Assembly (NCBI GenBank): GCA_964383665.1
Contig: CAYLHO010000003.1
Location: 1 to 64,000 of the forward strand
Direction: 5' to 3'
DNA length: 64,000 bases
DNA from: UMGS687 sp964383665
Lineage (GTDB): Bacteria > Bacillota > Clostridia > Christensenellales > UBA1242
Made by a program: the position numbers and the translations under genes. The notes under the pieces were generated by a model. It was not told the origin of the DNA. It ran no database searches and was given only the letters and a program-made list of their open reading frames with translations. Each line of letters begins with the position of its first letter. Position 1 is the stretch's first letter. This document shows, in pieces, positions 8,562 to 16,808 of the stretch.

Positions 8562-9284
8562 ATGGAAAAATATTTATTAGATTCGGGTTTAGAAAACTTT
8601 TTAAACGGAAGCGGCGTTTGGATTGTTGTTGGAATTTTAGCCGCAACATTTGTTGTTAGCATCGTTTTCTTGGTTTTAAACATCTTAAAGGACAAGAAAA
8701 ATGCAGCCAAAGAAGCAGAAGCAAAGGCTAATGAGGCAAACGAAGAACCAAAAGTTCAAGAAGAAAAACAAGAAGAAATCAAAGAAGTTTCCGAAGAAGA
8801 GCTTGAAGAAAAACCAAAGAAAAAAAGAAAATCAAAGAAAGCTGAAGTTGAAGTTTCTGAAGAAAAAACTGAAGAACCTTTAAACGAAGTTCAAAAAGAA
8901 AAAGCTGAAGAGGTTAAGGAAGAGCCAAAAGCTGAAGAAGTTAAGGAAGAGCCAAAACCTAAAGCAAAAAAGTCAACAAGAAAAGCTTCTAAAGAAGAAA
9001 CAAAGGAAGAAAAACCAGCAGAAGAAAAACCAGCAGAAGAAAAAGTTTCAGAAGAAAAACCTGTTGAAGAAAAAGAAGCGAAAAAAGAAGAAAAGAAAAT
9101 AACCTATGGCGTTACTTATGACAAAGAAAAACACGAATGGGTTGTTAAGAAAAGCGGCTCAACGCGCGCTTCAAAAAGATGCGCAACAAAAGCAGAGGCT
9201 TTGGAAGTTGCTGAACGTCTTTCGGAAGCAAACGGTGCAAATTTAAGAGTTCACAAGAAAAACGGAAAATTCCAAAAAATTTAA
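8562..9284 (+). CDS. Membrane-anchored Lys/Glu-rich protein with C-terminal DUF2188 domain
   Basis: 240 residues. An N-terminal membrane helix (about 19-42) is followed by a long low-complexity Glu/Lys/Pro region (about 45-180) with repeats such as EEVKEEPKAEEVKEEPKP. The C-terminal 60 residues match the DUF2188 pattern (GVTYDKEKHEWVVKKSGS...KAEALEVAERLSE...VHKKNGKFQ), a small fold of unknown function. The layout suggests a flexible tether holding the domain away from the membrane; which side faces it is not clear. The start has AAGGAGAAAAGT upstream, and an extended -10 (TGTTAAAAT) lies at about 8533. Confidence 0.75.
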   Translation: MEKYLLDSGLENFLNGSGVWIVVGILAATFVVSIVFLVLNILKDKKNAAKEAEAKANEANEEPKVQEEKQEEIKEVSEEELEEKPKKKRKSKKAEVEVSEEKTEEPLNEVQKEKAEEVKEEPKAEEVKEEPKPKAKKSTRKASKEETKEEKPAEEKPAEEKVSEEKPVEEKEAKKEEKKITYGVTYDKEKHEWVVKKSGSTRASKRCATKAEALEVAERLSEANGANLRVHKKNGKFQKI

Positions 9285-9290
9285 TATTTA

Positions 9291-9320
9291 AAAAAGCGAC
9301 ATTCAAAGATGTCGTTTTTT
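9291..9320 (+). terminator. Terminator after the DUF2188 gene
   Basis: GCGACAT / ATGTCGT stem, 6-base loop, T6 tail. Confidence 0.85.
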
Positions 9321-9420
9321 CATTAATTATGTCGACCCAGCGAAACGCCCTTTTATTGTTTCTTTTTAATTTGACTTTTGCCCTCTTCAAGATTATACTT
9401 ATTAAACAAAAAGGCATGCA

Positions 9421-10182
9421 ATGAAACAAAAAATCAACTACATAAAAAAGGTTAACATATATAAGGAAAAGTTTCCTCTTTGGGCAGTTATTCTGTTCAA
9501 GTCTCTTTTCATAACATTCATAATTTGTTGTTCTTTTGTTGCTGTTTTTTCTTTTATATACACTTGCACTCCCGTTTCCGGGCAATCGATGCTTCCAACT
9601 TTAAACTCGCAAAAATACACTGAAAGCGGCGAGGAAATTGAGGACGCTCCACAAGATTCAGTTTATATAAATCGCTTTGCGGAAGCCGACTATGGCGATA
9701 TAATAGTTATGGTTAATCCCGAAACAAGTTTAAAAAACAAATATGTTATCAAACGCCTTATTGCAAAGGGCGGCGATAAAGTTGGGATTGCTGCTGTAAC
9801 AAACGAATCAAGCCCAGCCTATCGAACCTACAAAGTTTTTAGGATTAAAAAGGATTCTAACATTGTTGAAATTCTTGACGAAAGTTATTTAAGCGACGAT
9901 GTTAACATGTACTTTCCATATGTCTATTTCAACGAATATCGAAATGAAAACCCTAAAAAATTTGAGGAAATTGAAACAAGTTTTGGAAATGTTTGGTTCT
10001 TAAAAGTTAATGAAAACGAGCTATTCTATCTTGGCGACAACCGCGCCTTAAGCAACGATTGCGCAAGTTATGGCGCTGTTAGCAAAGACAAGTATGTTGG
10101 GCGCGTTGATATAATTGCCTACGAAAGCAAGGACCATTTCAGTTACATATTCTTATATTTCTGGCACAAAATTTTTGGATAG
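9421..10182 (+). CDS. Type I signal peptidase
   Basis: 253 residues. A single N-terminal membrane helix (about 22-48) is followed by the catalytic serine in the SGQSMLPTL box (Ser56) and the general-base lysine in YVIKRLIAKGGD (Lys111). The C-terminal FYLGDNRALSNDCASYG box, typical of S26 leader peptidases, is also present. It removes signal peptides from exported proteins on the outer face of the membrane; the many secreted adhesins in this window are plausible substrates. It is longer than B. subtilis SipS because of an insertion between boxes. degV follows after 10 bases, probably co-transcribed. Confidence 0.92.
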   Translation: MKQKINYIKKVNIYKEKFPLWAVILFKSLFITFIICCSFVAVFSFIYTCTPVSGQSMLPTLNSQKYTESGEEIEDAPQDSVYINRFAEADYGDIIVMVNPETSLKNKYVIKRLIAKGGDKVGIAAVTNESSPAYRTYKVFRIKKDSNIVEILDESYLSDDVNMYFPYVYFNEYRNENPKKFEEIETSFGNVWFLKVNENELFYLGDNRALSNDCASYGAVSKDKYVGRVDIIAYESKDHFSYIFLYFWHKIFG

Positions 10183-10192
10183 GAGATAAATT

Positions 10193-11053
10193 ATGAAAAT
10201 TATTGTTACAACCGACAGCACTTCAGACCTTTCAAAGGAAATCATGAAGGAAAGGAACATCTATGTTTCGCCGCTTCTTGTTAATCTTGGCGAAGATGAA
10301 TTCATTGATGGGGAAAACATAACAAACGAAGATTTGTTCAGTTTCGTTGACAAAACAGGAATTTTGCCAAAAACCGCAGCAAGAAGCATTGAATTTTATA
10401 AGGAGTTTTTCCTTGATGTTTTAAATAAGAACAAGGCAACAAACATAGTTCACATTTCCCTTTCAAGCGAACTTTCGTCTTCTCATTCAAACGCAAAACT
10501 TGCAGCTGAAGAAATTGGCGACGGAAAAGTTGAAGTCATCGATTCACTTTCTCTTTCAAGCGGGTGCGGGCTTCTTTGCCTTTCTGCCTCCGACAAAATT
10601 AATGCGGGCTTAAGTTTTGATGAGGTTGTTAAGCAAACAAAAGCTGAAGTTTCAAAAGTTCAAGCATCATTCATAATTAACAATCTTAACTATCTTTATA
10701 AGGGCGGAAGATGCTCTGCTATTGCAGTTTTTGGCGCGAACGTTCTTTCAATTAAACCAAAAATTAAACTTGCCAACGGGAAAATGGGCGTTGACAAGAA
10801 ATATATGGGAAAATTTGAAACAGTTTTAGGCAAATATGTTGACGACCTTCTTAAAGATTTTCCAACACCAAATTTAACAAGGGTTTACATAACTTTCACA
10901 ACAAAAAACGACTCCATTAACGAAGTTTTGGAAAAGAAACTTAAAGACCGCGGATTTAAGGAAGTTATCCTAAATTTTGCTGGGTCAACAATTGCAAGCC
11001 ATTGCGGAAGGAATTGCCTTGGGGTTCTTTTCCTTTGCGAAAACGAAATTTAA
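10193..11053 (+). CDS. DegV family fatty-acid-binding protein
   Basis: 286 residues, full length for DegV. The N-terminal TTDSTSDL motif, the HISLSSELSSSHSNA segment and the conserved FIINNLNYLYKGGR motif are all present. DegV (FakB-type) proteins bind a fatty acid for phosphorylation by FakA in phospholipid synthesis; FakA is not in this window, so the link is by family only. The start has AGGAGATAA upstream. It shares its last four bases with the convergent gene at 11050. Confidence 0.9.
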   Translation: MKIIVTTDSTSDLSKEIMKERNIYVSPLLVNLGEDEFIDGENITNEDLFSFVDKTGILPKTAARSIEFYKEFFLDVLNKNKATNIVHISLSSELSSSHSNAKLAAEEIGDGKVEVIDSLSLSSGCGLLCLSASDKINAGLSFDEVVKQTKAEVSKVQASFIINNLNYLYKGGRCSAIAVFGANVLSIKPKIKLANGKMGVDKKYMGKFETVLGKYVDDLLKDFPTPNLTRVYITFTTKNDSINEVLEKKLKDRGFKEVILNFAGSTIASHCGRNCLGVLFLCENEI

Positions 11054-11913
11054 ATTTTCGTTTTAAGTTCTGCCCCATTGTCTTTCATTTCACGAAGATA
11101 TTTTGCAAGAGATTTATTTTTGTTTAATTTTTCAACTTTATCGCTCATCATTTGAGCGATTTTTGTTTTTAAAGATATATTCTCTTCTTCAAACCTCTCT
11201 TTTTGTTCTTTAATTTTTATTAATTCTGCTGAAAGGTTTTCAATTTTTTGATTTGCGATTGCAAGTTTTGAAAGAGAATTTCTAAGGGCGTTTGCCGCAA
11301 ATTCCGATTCGCTTTCAAACTCTTTGGCAACGCTTTGAGCTGCACTTTTCTTAACAAGCCGGATAAGCCCCAAAAAAAGACTGTTGATGTCGTCGTCGTT
11401 AAGTTTTTTCTCTTCCTGTTTTTTCATCAAAATAATGTTTCCTTTCTTAATTTCCTTTTCTCCAAGCCCTTCCCTCTTAAGTTCATCAAGGCATTGAGAA
11501 TATATTTCTCGATTTGTTGCAACAACGCTTCTAAACTTGTTTTGAAAACGAATCATTTTGTTAACGTCGCCATTCGCAAGTTCCAAACATGCTTTTCGAG
11601 TTGAAAAACCCAAACACTTTCTTCTTAAAATTTCCTTAACAAGATTTTTTGTTTCCCCGTTTGAAAATTTTTCTGGAAGAACAATGTTATGTTTTGAAAC
11701 ATCAATTCCCAAAACTTTTGCTCTTTCGTTGTTGTTCTTTAAATTTTCAACTTCGTGATAATAAAAATTCCTTATGCTGTTTTGCTTGCGCCCTGTTTTT
11801 TTAGCAAAAATTTTAAAAGCTTCAAGCAAACTTTTATTTTCGTCTTTTGTTTTTTCAACAGTTAAAAAAAGTTTTTTAATTTGATTATTATCCCATTTCA
11901 CAATTTTTTTCAT
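11050..11913 (-). CDS. Putative DNA-binding protein with Myb-like N-terminus and C-terminal coiled coil
   Basis: 287 residues from ATG 11913, which has AAAGGAGTTAGA directly upstream; a longer frame from 11934 lacks this. Residues 1-60 (VKWDNNQIKKLF...KTGRKQNSIRNFYYHEV) resemble the Trp/helix spacing of Myb/SANT-like or RsfA-type DNA-binding domains. A middle helical, Lys-rich part leads to a coiled coil (about 190-280). The likely role is DNA binding, perhaps regulatory, but I cannot assign a function or targets. Convergent with degV, with a 4-base overlap. Confidence 0.5.
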   Translation of the reverse strand: MKKIVKWDNNQIKKLFLTVEKTKDENKSLLEAFKIFAKKTGRKQNSIRNFYYHEVENLKNNNERAKVLGIDVSKHNIVLPEKFSNGETKNLVKEILRRKCLGFSTRKACLELANGDVNKMIRFQNKFRSVVATNREIYSQCLDELKREGLGEKEIKKGNIILMKKQEEKKLNDDDINSLFLGLIRLVKKSAAQSVAKEFESESEFAANALRNSLSKLAIANQKIENLSAELIKIKEQKERFEEENISLKTKIAQMMSDKVEKLNKNKSLAKYLREMKDNGAELKTKI

Positions 11914-11996
11914 TCTAACTCCTTTATACGGCAAATTATTGACGCGAAAAGATGAAAATAAACATTTTTAAAAATTTTATTGAATAAACTTATTGT

Positions 11997-12725
11997 ATGA
12001 ACTGCGTAATGCACATTTTAAAATCTTTTCCCATGTCAATCAAAGTTGTTGAGGAAAACAAAGACATTTTCTCGGCATGCTCAAGCGAAATTCTTGGCGA
12101 CGAACTTAATCTTAATCTTTCAAACGCAAATCTTTTCTCAATTTACGTGTATCCACTTAACAAAGAATTTTTGCCATACTCTCTTAACTTTTCAACTCAA
12201 AACGAAAAACTTAAACTTGAAAGCCCATATGCAAAACTTTTTTCTCTTCCCGAAAGCCACTATATTTTAGAGTTGTTCCCCCTTTCAATCAGCAAAAACA
12301 AGTTTAAGGGAAACAAAATTGAAATAGAGCAAGAAAAGATTAAAAAACTCAACTTTTTGGGCGACATGGCAGGTCGAGCAAAAGTTGAAATTTTTGTTCC
12401 TTTTGGGGATTCTCTTTCGCAAAAAGAAGAATATTATGTTTACTTAAACAAAGAAAAACGTGAACTTCAAAGCGATCTTGTTTTGCTCGACTTTTTCGAG
12501 TCGATTTATGCAAAAGACTTTCAGTATGCAACAAAACTTCTTTCAAGCGAACTTTCCGAAAAACTTTCAGAAAACAAGATTGAGGTCTTTTTCGGAAATT
12601 TTAACAAATGCAAAATTGTTAACTATTATCTTTCGCCGTGCGTTGTTCTTTTATATGAAGCCTCGGCAAAGGTTTTTAGTGCAAATTTCTTGGACAACAA
12701 AATTGCCGACGTTTTTGAAATATAG
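11997..12725 (+). CDS. Conserved hypothetical protein
   Basis: 242 residues, not recognised. There is no signal peptide or membrane helix. It is rich in Leu, Phe, Lys and Ser, with alternating strands and helices. The frame uses the same codon style as its housekeeping neighbours (GTT, CTT, AAC), which supports it as a real gene. There is no Shine-Dalgarno sequence; a -10-like TAAACT at 11985-11990 ends six bases before the ATG, the same layout as the next gene, suggesting a leaderless start. The next gene has its own promoter immediately after the stop. Confidence 0.5.
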   Translation: MNCVMHILKSFPMSIKVVEENKDIFSACSSEILGDELNLNLSNANLFSIYVYPLNKEFLPYSLNFSTQNEKLKLESPYAKLFSLPESHYILELFPLSISKNKFKGNKIEIEQEKIKKLNFLGDMAGRAKVEIFVPFGDSLSQKEEYYVYLNKEKRELQSDLVLLDFFESIYAKDFQYATKLLSSELSEKLSENKIEVFFGNFNKCKIVNYYLSPCVVLLYEASAKVFSANFLDNKIADVFEI

Positions 12726-12726
12726 T

Positions 12727-12755
12727 TTGACATTTCACGCTCTTTGCTTTAAACT
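12727..12755 (+). promoter_or_regulatory. Consensus promoter giving a leaderless mRNA for the TM2 gene
   Basis: TTGACA (12727-12732), 17-base spacer, TAAACT (12750-12755), then six bases to the GTG at 12762. The start site and start codon should coincide. The inverted pair TTTCACGCT / AGCGTGAAA spans the spacer and start and could be an operator. Confidence 0.75.
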
Positions 12756-12761
12756 TAAAGC

Positions 12762-13418
12762 GTGAAAAATTCAATGTATAGAAAATGCCCTCGCTGCGGA
12801 GAAAAATGTTTTTCTCATGAAAAGTCCTGCCATGAATGCGGGCTTATTTTTGAGCGCCTTAACTACACATCAAACAAGAGTGCAAAAAAGCTTCTTTTGA
12901 AAGGGCAAAGAAAAGACACAATAAAAACTTCCAACTGGCCTTATGATGCAAAGAAATCAACCGCACTTTTGCTTTGCGGGTTTCTTGGCATGACCGGAGC
13001 GCACAACTTTTATCTTGGAAGATTCCTTAAAGGCGCGGTTTCGCTTTTTGGATTTATTCTTTCGCTTGTTATGGTTATTTTAACAGATGTTATCTATGGC
13101 TCAACGGTTTGGACATACCTATATCTTCTCGTTGTTATTCCAGGTTCGTGCGTTTTAATTTTCTGGGTTTCAGATTTCTTTTCAATTTTCTTTGAGCGAT
13201 ATAAAATTCCCGTTGCAATTGACGAAAATTTAATTAAACTTAAAGAAACAATAATTGAAAATAAATCAGAAAAAGAAACAAAAAATAAAAAAGAAAAGAG
13301 AAATAAAGAAAAAAACAATAAAAAACGCGAAAAATTAGATAAAAAATCAATAAAAAATGAAAATAATGAAATAAATATTGAAAATAATATTTCTGAAGAC
13401 AAAAAGCAAGAGGAATAA
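12762..13418 (+). CDS. Zinc-ribbon and TM2-domain membrane protein
   Basis: 218 residues. The N-terminus has two CxxC knuckles (CPRCGEKC and CHECG) forming a zinc ribbon. A TM2 domain follows (GFLGMTGAHNFYLGR, about residues 72-95), then a further pair of helices to about residue 145 and a highly charged Lys/Glu/Asn tail. TM2 proteins are small membrane proteins of poorly known function. The first in-frame start GTG at 12762 fits the promoter; ATG 12774 is possible. The stop touches the ATG of mnmA, so the two are co-transcribed. Confidence 0.75.
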   Translation: MKNSMYRKCPRCGEKCFSHEKSCHECGLIFERLNYTSNKSAKKLLLKGQRKDTIKTSNWPYDAKKSTALLLCGFLGMTGAHNFYLGRFLKGAVSLFGFILSLVMVILTDVIYGSTVWTYLYLLVVIPGSCVLIFWVSDFFSIFFERYKIPVAIDENLIKLKETIIENKSEKETKNKKEKRNKEKNNKKREKLDKKSIKNENNEINIENNISEDKKQEE

Positions 13419-14501
13419 ATGGAAACAGTTGTTGTTGGAATGAGCGGCGGAGTTGACTCGGCTGTCAGCGCATATCTTTTAAAAGAACAGGGCAAAAACG
13501 TTATTGCCGTTTTTATGGTTAACTGGGAAGAGGAAGACGACGGCGTTTGCACAAGCGAAGCCGACTATGAAGATGTTAAACGAGTTTCCCAAACAATTGG
13601 AATTCCATATTACACCGTTAACTATGCGAAAGAATATTACAATCGGGTTTTTGAATATTTCCTTAAAGAATATTCAGAGGGCAGAACCCCAAACCCAGAT
13701 GTTCTTTGCAACAGAGAAATTAAGTTTGGCCCATTTTTGGAGTTTGCAAAAAAAATTGGAGCAAACAAAATTGCAACTGGCCATTATGCCAAAGTTGTTG
13801 AAAAAGACGGAAAATTCTATTTATATAAGGCAAAAGACAAAAATAAAGACCAATCGTATTTTTTGAATCAACTTTCTCAAGAACAACTTGGAAGCGTAAT
13901 TTTCCCTCTTGCAGAAATTGAAAAGCCAGAGGTAAGAAAAATTGCCGAAAAGCTTGAACTTTCAAACGCAAAGAAAAAGGATTCAACTGGGGTTTGTTTC
14001 ATTGGCGAACGAAATTTCCGTAACTTTTTAAAGAATTTTCTTCCAGCAAAGCCGGGAAAAATTATGTCAACAAACGGAGAAATCGTTGGCGAACATGAAG
14101 GTCTTATGTACTACACTCTTGGTCAACGACGCGGACTTAACATTGGAGGGAAAAAAGGAGGAACAGGCGAACGCTGGTTTGTTTTGGAAAAAGACCTTAA
14201 AAACAACGTTCTTGTTGTTTCACAAGGCGAGGACGACCTTCTTTTCTCAAACGGTCTTTATGCAAAAGAATTTAATTGGATTCCCGAAGTTCCTAAAGAA
14301 AAGAATTTCAAGTGCTTTGCAAAATTCCGCTATCGTCAACCTGACCAAGGAGTTAAAGTTGAGGTTTTGGACAATAGAAGAATTAAAGTTGATTTCGACG
14401 AAAAGCAACGCGCAATAACCCCTGGGCAATTTGTTGTTCTTTACGACGAGAACGAGCGCTGCCTTGGCGGAGGAATTATTGAAAGCTTTTATAAAAATTA
14501 A
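13419..14501 (+). CDS. mnmA: tRNA-specific 2-thiouridylase
   Basis: 360 residues, standard length. It has the N-type ATP pyrophosphatase loop SGGVDS (residues 10-15), the catalytic first Cys in the NPDVLCNREIKFG motif and the second Cys in STGVCFIGERNF, plus the LGQRRGL motif. It makes 2-thiouridine at position 34 of tRNA-Lys, Glu and Gln. The ATG directly abuts the TM2 gene stop and uses AGAGGA within its end, so translation is likely coupled. A terminator follows. Confidence 0.96.
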   Translation: METVVVGMSGGVDSAVSAYLLKEQGKNVIAVFMVNWEEEDDGVCTSEADYEDVKRVSQTIGIPYYTVNYAKEYYNRVFEYFLKEYSEGRTPNPDVLCNREIKFGPFLEFAKKIGANKIATGHYAKVVEKDGKFYLYKAKDKNKDQSYFLNQLSQEQLGSVIFPLAEIEKPEVRKIAEKLELSNAKKKDSTGVCFIGERNFRNFLKNFLPAKPGKIMSTNGEIVGEHEGLMYYTLGQRRGLNIGGKKGGTGERWFVLEKDLKNNVLVVSQGEDDLLFSNGLYAKEFNWIPEVPKEKNFKCFAKFRYRQPDQGVKVEVLDNRRIKVDFDEKQRAITPGQFVVLYDENERCLGGGIIESFYKN

Positions 14502-14532
14502 AAAACACTATCCACTTCCGATAGTGTTTTTT
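14501..14532. terminator. Bidirectional terminator between mnmA and the XRE gene
   Basis: AAAAACACTATC / GATAGTGTTTTT with a 7-base loop; A and T runs on both sides serve both convergent genes. Confidence 0.9.
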
Positions 14533-14782
14533 AATCATCAATATTAAGGTCATCAAAATTCTCAAAAATTGGGCTGTTAAAAAATTCTGGGATACTCATT
14601 CCAAGCTCTCGTATGATGAGCGCCATTGTTTTAAAATTCGAAGATTTGCATCTGTTATTCATAATTGCATTCATCGTGCTGTGATAAATTCCTGTTAATT
14701 GCTCTAACTTATATTGAGTCATTTTCTTCTCTTTCAGAATTTCTCTTACTCGTGTTGAAAAAACATAGTTTAAAGACATCAT
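14531..14782 (-). CDS. XRE-family HTH transcriptional regulator (module 1)
   Basis: 83 residues from the ATG at 14782, which has GGAGAAT just upstream (a second ATG follows at once). The Cro/C1-type helix-turn-helix covers most of the protein: MTQYKLEQLTGIYHSTMNAIMNNR. It probably represses its own and the divergent SLOG gene promoter. It is clearly similar in sequence and length to the second XRE protein at 22682-22927. Codon use (TTA, ATA) differs from neighbouring core genes, pointing to an acquired module. Confidence 0.85.
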   Translation of the reverse strand: MMSLNYVFSTRVREILKEKKMTQYKLEQLTGIYHSTMNAIMNNRCKSSNFKTMALIIRELGMSIPEFFNSPIFENFDDLNIDD

Positions 14783-14810
14783 AATTATTCTCCAACAGTT
14801 TGTTTTCAAA

Positions 14811-14912
14811 ATTAGTCCATCATATTGGCCAATCAAAACTATGTAGCGTTAATTAGTCAAATTATTTACAGCTGATCCTTTTTTATGCTAAAATATGCAG
14901 CGTGGATTGGTC
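14811..14912. promoter_or_regulatory. Repeated ATTRGYC sites between XRE gene and SLOG gene
   Basis: Four sites share ATT(A/G)G(T/C)C at 14811, 14824, 14852 and 14906. The last two lie inside a longer imperfect direct repeat (AGCGTNNATTNGTCA). They surround the divergent promoters and are candidate operators for the XRE protein; this is inference. Confidence 0.4.
14865..14894 (+). promoter_or_regulatory. Promoter of the SLOG gene
   Basis: TTTACA (14865-14870), 18-base spacer, TAAAAT (14889-14894), seven bases before GTG 14902. Confidence 0.5.
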
Positions 14913-15486
14913 ATGCGAGATTGTTGACAATATGGATTATAAACACGCTATTAAGAAAATTTCTTCCTATATTAAAACCTTAAATTCTAACACATGTGCT
15001 TTTACTGGGCATAGATATCAAAAATTGCCTTGGGGAAATAAAGAAAAAGATCCTCGTTGCAAAAAGATGAAACAACAACTAAAAAAGGAAATAATAAAAG
15101 CAATAGAATCTGGATATAAAAATTTTATTTGCGGAATGGCATTAGGTTTTGATACTATTGTTGCAGAAATGATTATTGAATTAAAAAATAGTTATCCAAA
15201 CATAAAATTAATCGGAGCAATTCCTTGCAAGCAACAAGACAAATATTGGTGCAAAAAAGATGAACTTAAATATAAAAAATTGTTAACTCAATTAGACAGC
15301 ATTAGATGCTTATATGACGAGTACATAGGCCCTGAATGTATGTTAGAAAGAAACCGATATATGATTAACAACTCTTCGCTCCTTATTGCCTTGTATGACG
15401 GCCTGGGAGGCGGAACACAAAAAAACAATCAATTACGCAAAAAAACAAGGTGTGAGGGTTGTATTGCTTTCATCAAAAACATTTGA
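14902..15486 (+). CDS. SLOG-family (DUF1273/YpsA-like) protein, C-terminus frameshifted
   Basis: 194 residues as read, from a GTG with no Shine-Dalgarno sequence. The fold signatures are CAFTGHRYQKL near residue 33, FICGMALGFDTIVAEM (residues 74-89) and SLLIALYDGLGGGT, which match DUF1273/YpsA-type SLOG nucleotide-binding Rossmann folds. After GGT a run of seven A (15419-15425) puts the sequence out of frame. Removing one A gives GGTQKTINYAKKQGVRVVL..., the expected family ending, with a stop at 15490. So it is either a recent pseudogene, a sequencing error, or a slippage-controlled gene. Divergent from an XRE regulator. The function of DUF1273 proteins is not established; the SLOG superfamily includes nucleotide sensors. 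Confidence 0.8.
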   Translation: MDWSCEIVDNMDYKHAIKKISSYIKTLNSNTCAFTGHRYQKLPWGNKEKDPRCKKMKQQLKKEIIKAIESGYKNFICGMALGFDTIVAEMIIELKNSYPNIKLIGAIPCKQQDKYWCKKDELKYKKLLTQLDSIRCLYDEYIGPECMLERNRYMINNSSLLIALYDGLGGGTQKNNQLRKKTRCEGCIAFIKNI

Positions 15487-15501
15487 ATAGATTTTTATAA
15501 A

Positions 15502-15529
15502 AAACTTCAACTCATATAAGTTGAAGTTT
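15502..15529. terminator. Terminator between SLOG gene and rlmB
   Basis: AAACTTCAACT / AGTTGAAGTTT perfect 11-bp stem, 6-base loop, AT-rich flanks on both sides of the convergent genes. Confidence 0.75.
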
Positions 15530-15569
15530 AAATATTTTATTATTCTTCAGTTTTCTGAAAATTTAATTT

Positions 15570-16304
15570 CTATCTTTGTTTAACGATTTCAAAAATTGAA
15601 ATTGCTGCGGCAACGGAAACATTAAGCGAATTAATTTTCCCAAACATTGGAATTGTTAAAACTCCGTCACAGTTTTCTTTAACAAGTCTTCCAACTCCTT
15701 TTCCTTCGCTTCCAAGGACAACCGCAATTGGACCTTTAAGGTTGGCTTTAAAAAGATTTTCGCCCCCAACTTCAACTGCGTAAACCCAAACTCCGTTTTC
15801 CTTTAAACTTTCAATTGCATTGGAAAGGTTGTTAACTCGCGCAACCAAAACATTTGAGGCTGCCCCAGCACTTGTTTTTATAACAGTTTCATTAACCGAG
15901 CAAGCGCGACGCTCTGGAATTATAACTCCATGCGCCCCAGCGCACTCAACCGTTCGAATTATCGCCCCAAGATTGTGAGGGTCTTCAACTCCGTCCAAAA
16001 CAACAATAAACGGACTTTCGTTCTTGCTTTTTGCAAGATCCAAAATATCCTCAATTGTTGCGTATTCAAACTCCGTTATTTCTCCAACAACGCCTTGATG
16101 ATTAACTTTGCAATCGGAAGAATTTTTAATCTTTCTTTCAAGAACTTCGCGCGGCAAGAAGTCAATTTTAACATTTTGTTTTCTTGCTTCATCAATAATT
16201 TCTTGACTTGTTTTATCCTTCAAAGTTTTGTCAATCAAAAGCTTATTAAAAGTTTTTTCACTTTTGAGTGCTTCCAAAACTGCTATTTTCCCGTAAATGA
16301 TCAT
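15570..16304 (-). CDS. rlmB: 23S rRNA (guanosine-2'-O-)-methyltransferase, RlmB/TrmH type
   Basis: 244 residues. The N-terminal substrate-binding domain starts with YGKIAVLEAL. The C-terminal SpoU/SPOUT domain carries motif 1 (LDGVEDPHNLGAIIRT), motif 2 (VVLGSEGKG) and motif 3 (IPMFGKINSLNVSVAAAI), the knotted AdoMet site. It methylates a 2'-OH in 23S rRNA. The start overlaps the mrnC stop by four bases (ATGA), as in the B. subtilis mrnC-rlmB arrangement, indicating translational coupling. Confidence 0.93.
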   Translation of the reverse strand: MIIYGKIAVLEALKSEKTFNKLLIDKTLKDKTSQEIIDEARKQNVKIDFLPREVLERKIKNSSDCKVNHQGVVGEITEFEYATIEDILDLAKSKNESPFIVVLDGVEDPHNLGAIIRTVECAGAHGVIIPERRACSVNETVIKTSAGAASNVLVARVNNLSNAIESLKENGVWVYAVEVGGENLFKANLKGPIAVVLGSEGKGVGRLVKENCDGVLTIPMFGKINSLNVSVAAAISIFEIVKQR

Positions 16305-16690
16305 AAATCTTCCTCCAGTGACACTCTCGCAATTTCAATTGCTCTTTCATTTTGATTTGTTAAATATAGAAAGCCCAAAACAGCCTCAAATGCTGTTGCT
16401 TTCTTATATTCAACTTGCGACGAACTTTTGACAGAATGGCTTCGATGATTTCTTGCACGAAGAGCAACAGCCCTTTCATCATCTGAAAGCAAGCTAAAAA
16501 CTCTGTCAAAAGCCTTTGCCTGATTTTTTGCACAGCAAATTTTCGACGCTAAAAGATGCAACTTGTTCGCCGGCAAATTTGCTTCTTCCAAAATTTTTTC
16601 TCTAACGAAAAGCGTGTGGAAAGCATCGCCAATAGATGCAAGCGAAAGCGGGTTAAATTCAACAATATTTTCTTTCGTTATTCCTTTCAT
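16301..16690 (-). CDS. mrnC: Mini-ribonuclease 3
   Basis: 129 residues, the normal size. It is a single RNase III catalytic domain without a dsRNA-binding domain. The active-site signature SLASIGDAFHTLFVRE near residue 18 and YKKATAFEAVLGFLYL near residue 98 supply the acidic metal ligands. It processes 23S rRNA ends. The ATG at 16690 has no Shine-Dalgarno sequence; a TATAAT box ends seven bases upstream, so the transcript is probably leaderless. First gene of the mrnC-rlmB operon. Confidence 0.93.
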   Translation of the reverse strand: MKGITKENIVEFNPLSLASIGDAFHTLFVREKILEEANLPANKLHLLASKICCAKNQAKAFDRVFSLLSDDERAVALRARNHRSHSVKSSSQVEYKKATAFEAVLGFLYLTNQNERAIEIARVSLEEDL

Positions 16691-16725
16691 ACATTTGATT
16701 ATACCCTTTTGATTAAAAAAAACAA
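16691..16725 (-). promoter_or_regulatory. Promoter of mrnC-rlmB
   Basis: Minus strand: TTGTTT (16720-16725), 16-base spacer, TATAAT (16698-16703), seven bases to ATG 16690. Confidence 0.65.
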
Positions 16726-16808
16726 AATAACTTATAATTCTTTCTTAATTTTGCTGTTAAACCGTGCTTTTGACAACAATTGCGACATAATATAAATAGA
16801 AACCCACA

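Noticed and set aside
13094..13552. 152-codon minus-strand frame over the TM2/mnmA junction
   Set aside because: It is Ser/Phe-rich antisense of the Lys/Glu tail and spans two well-supported genes.
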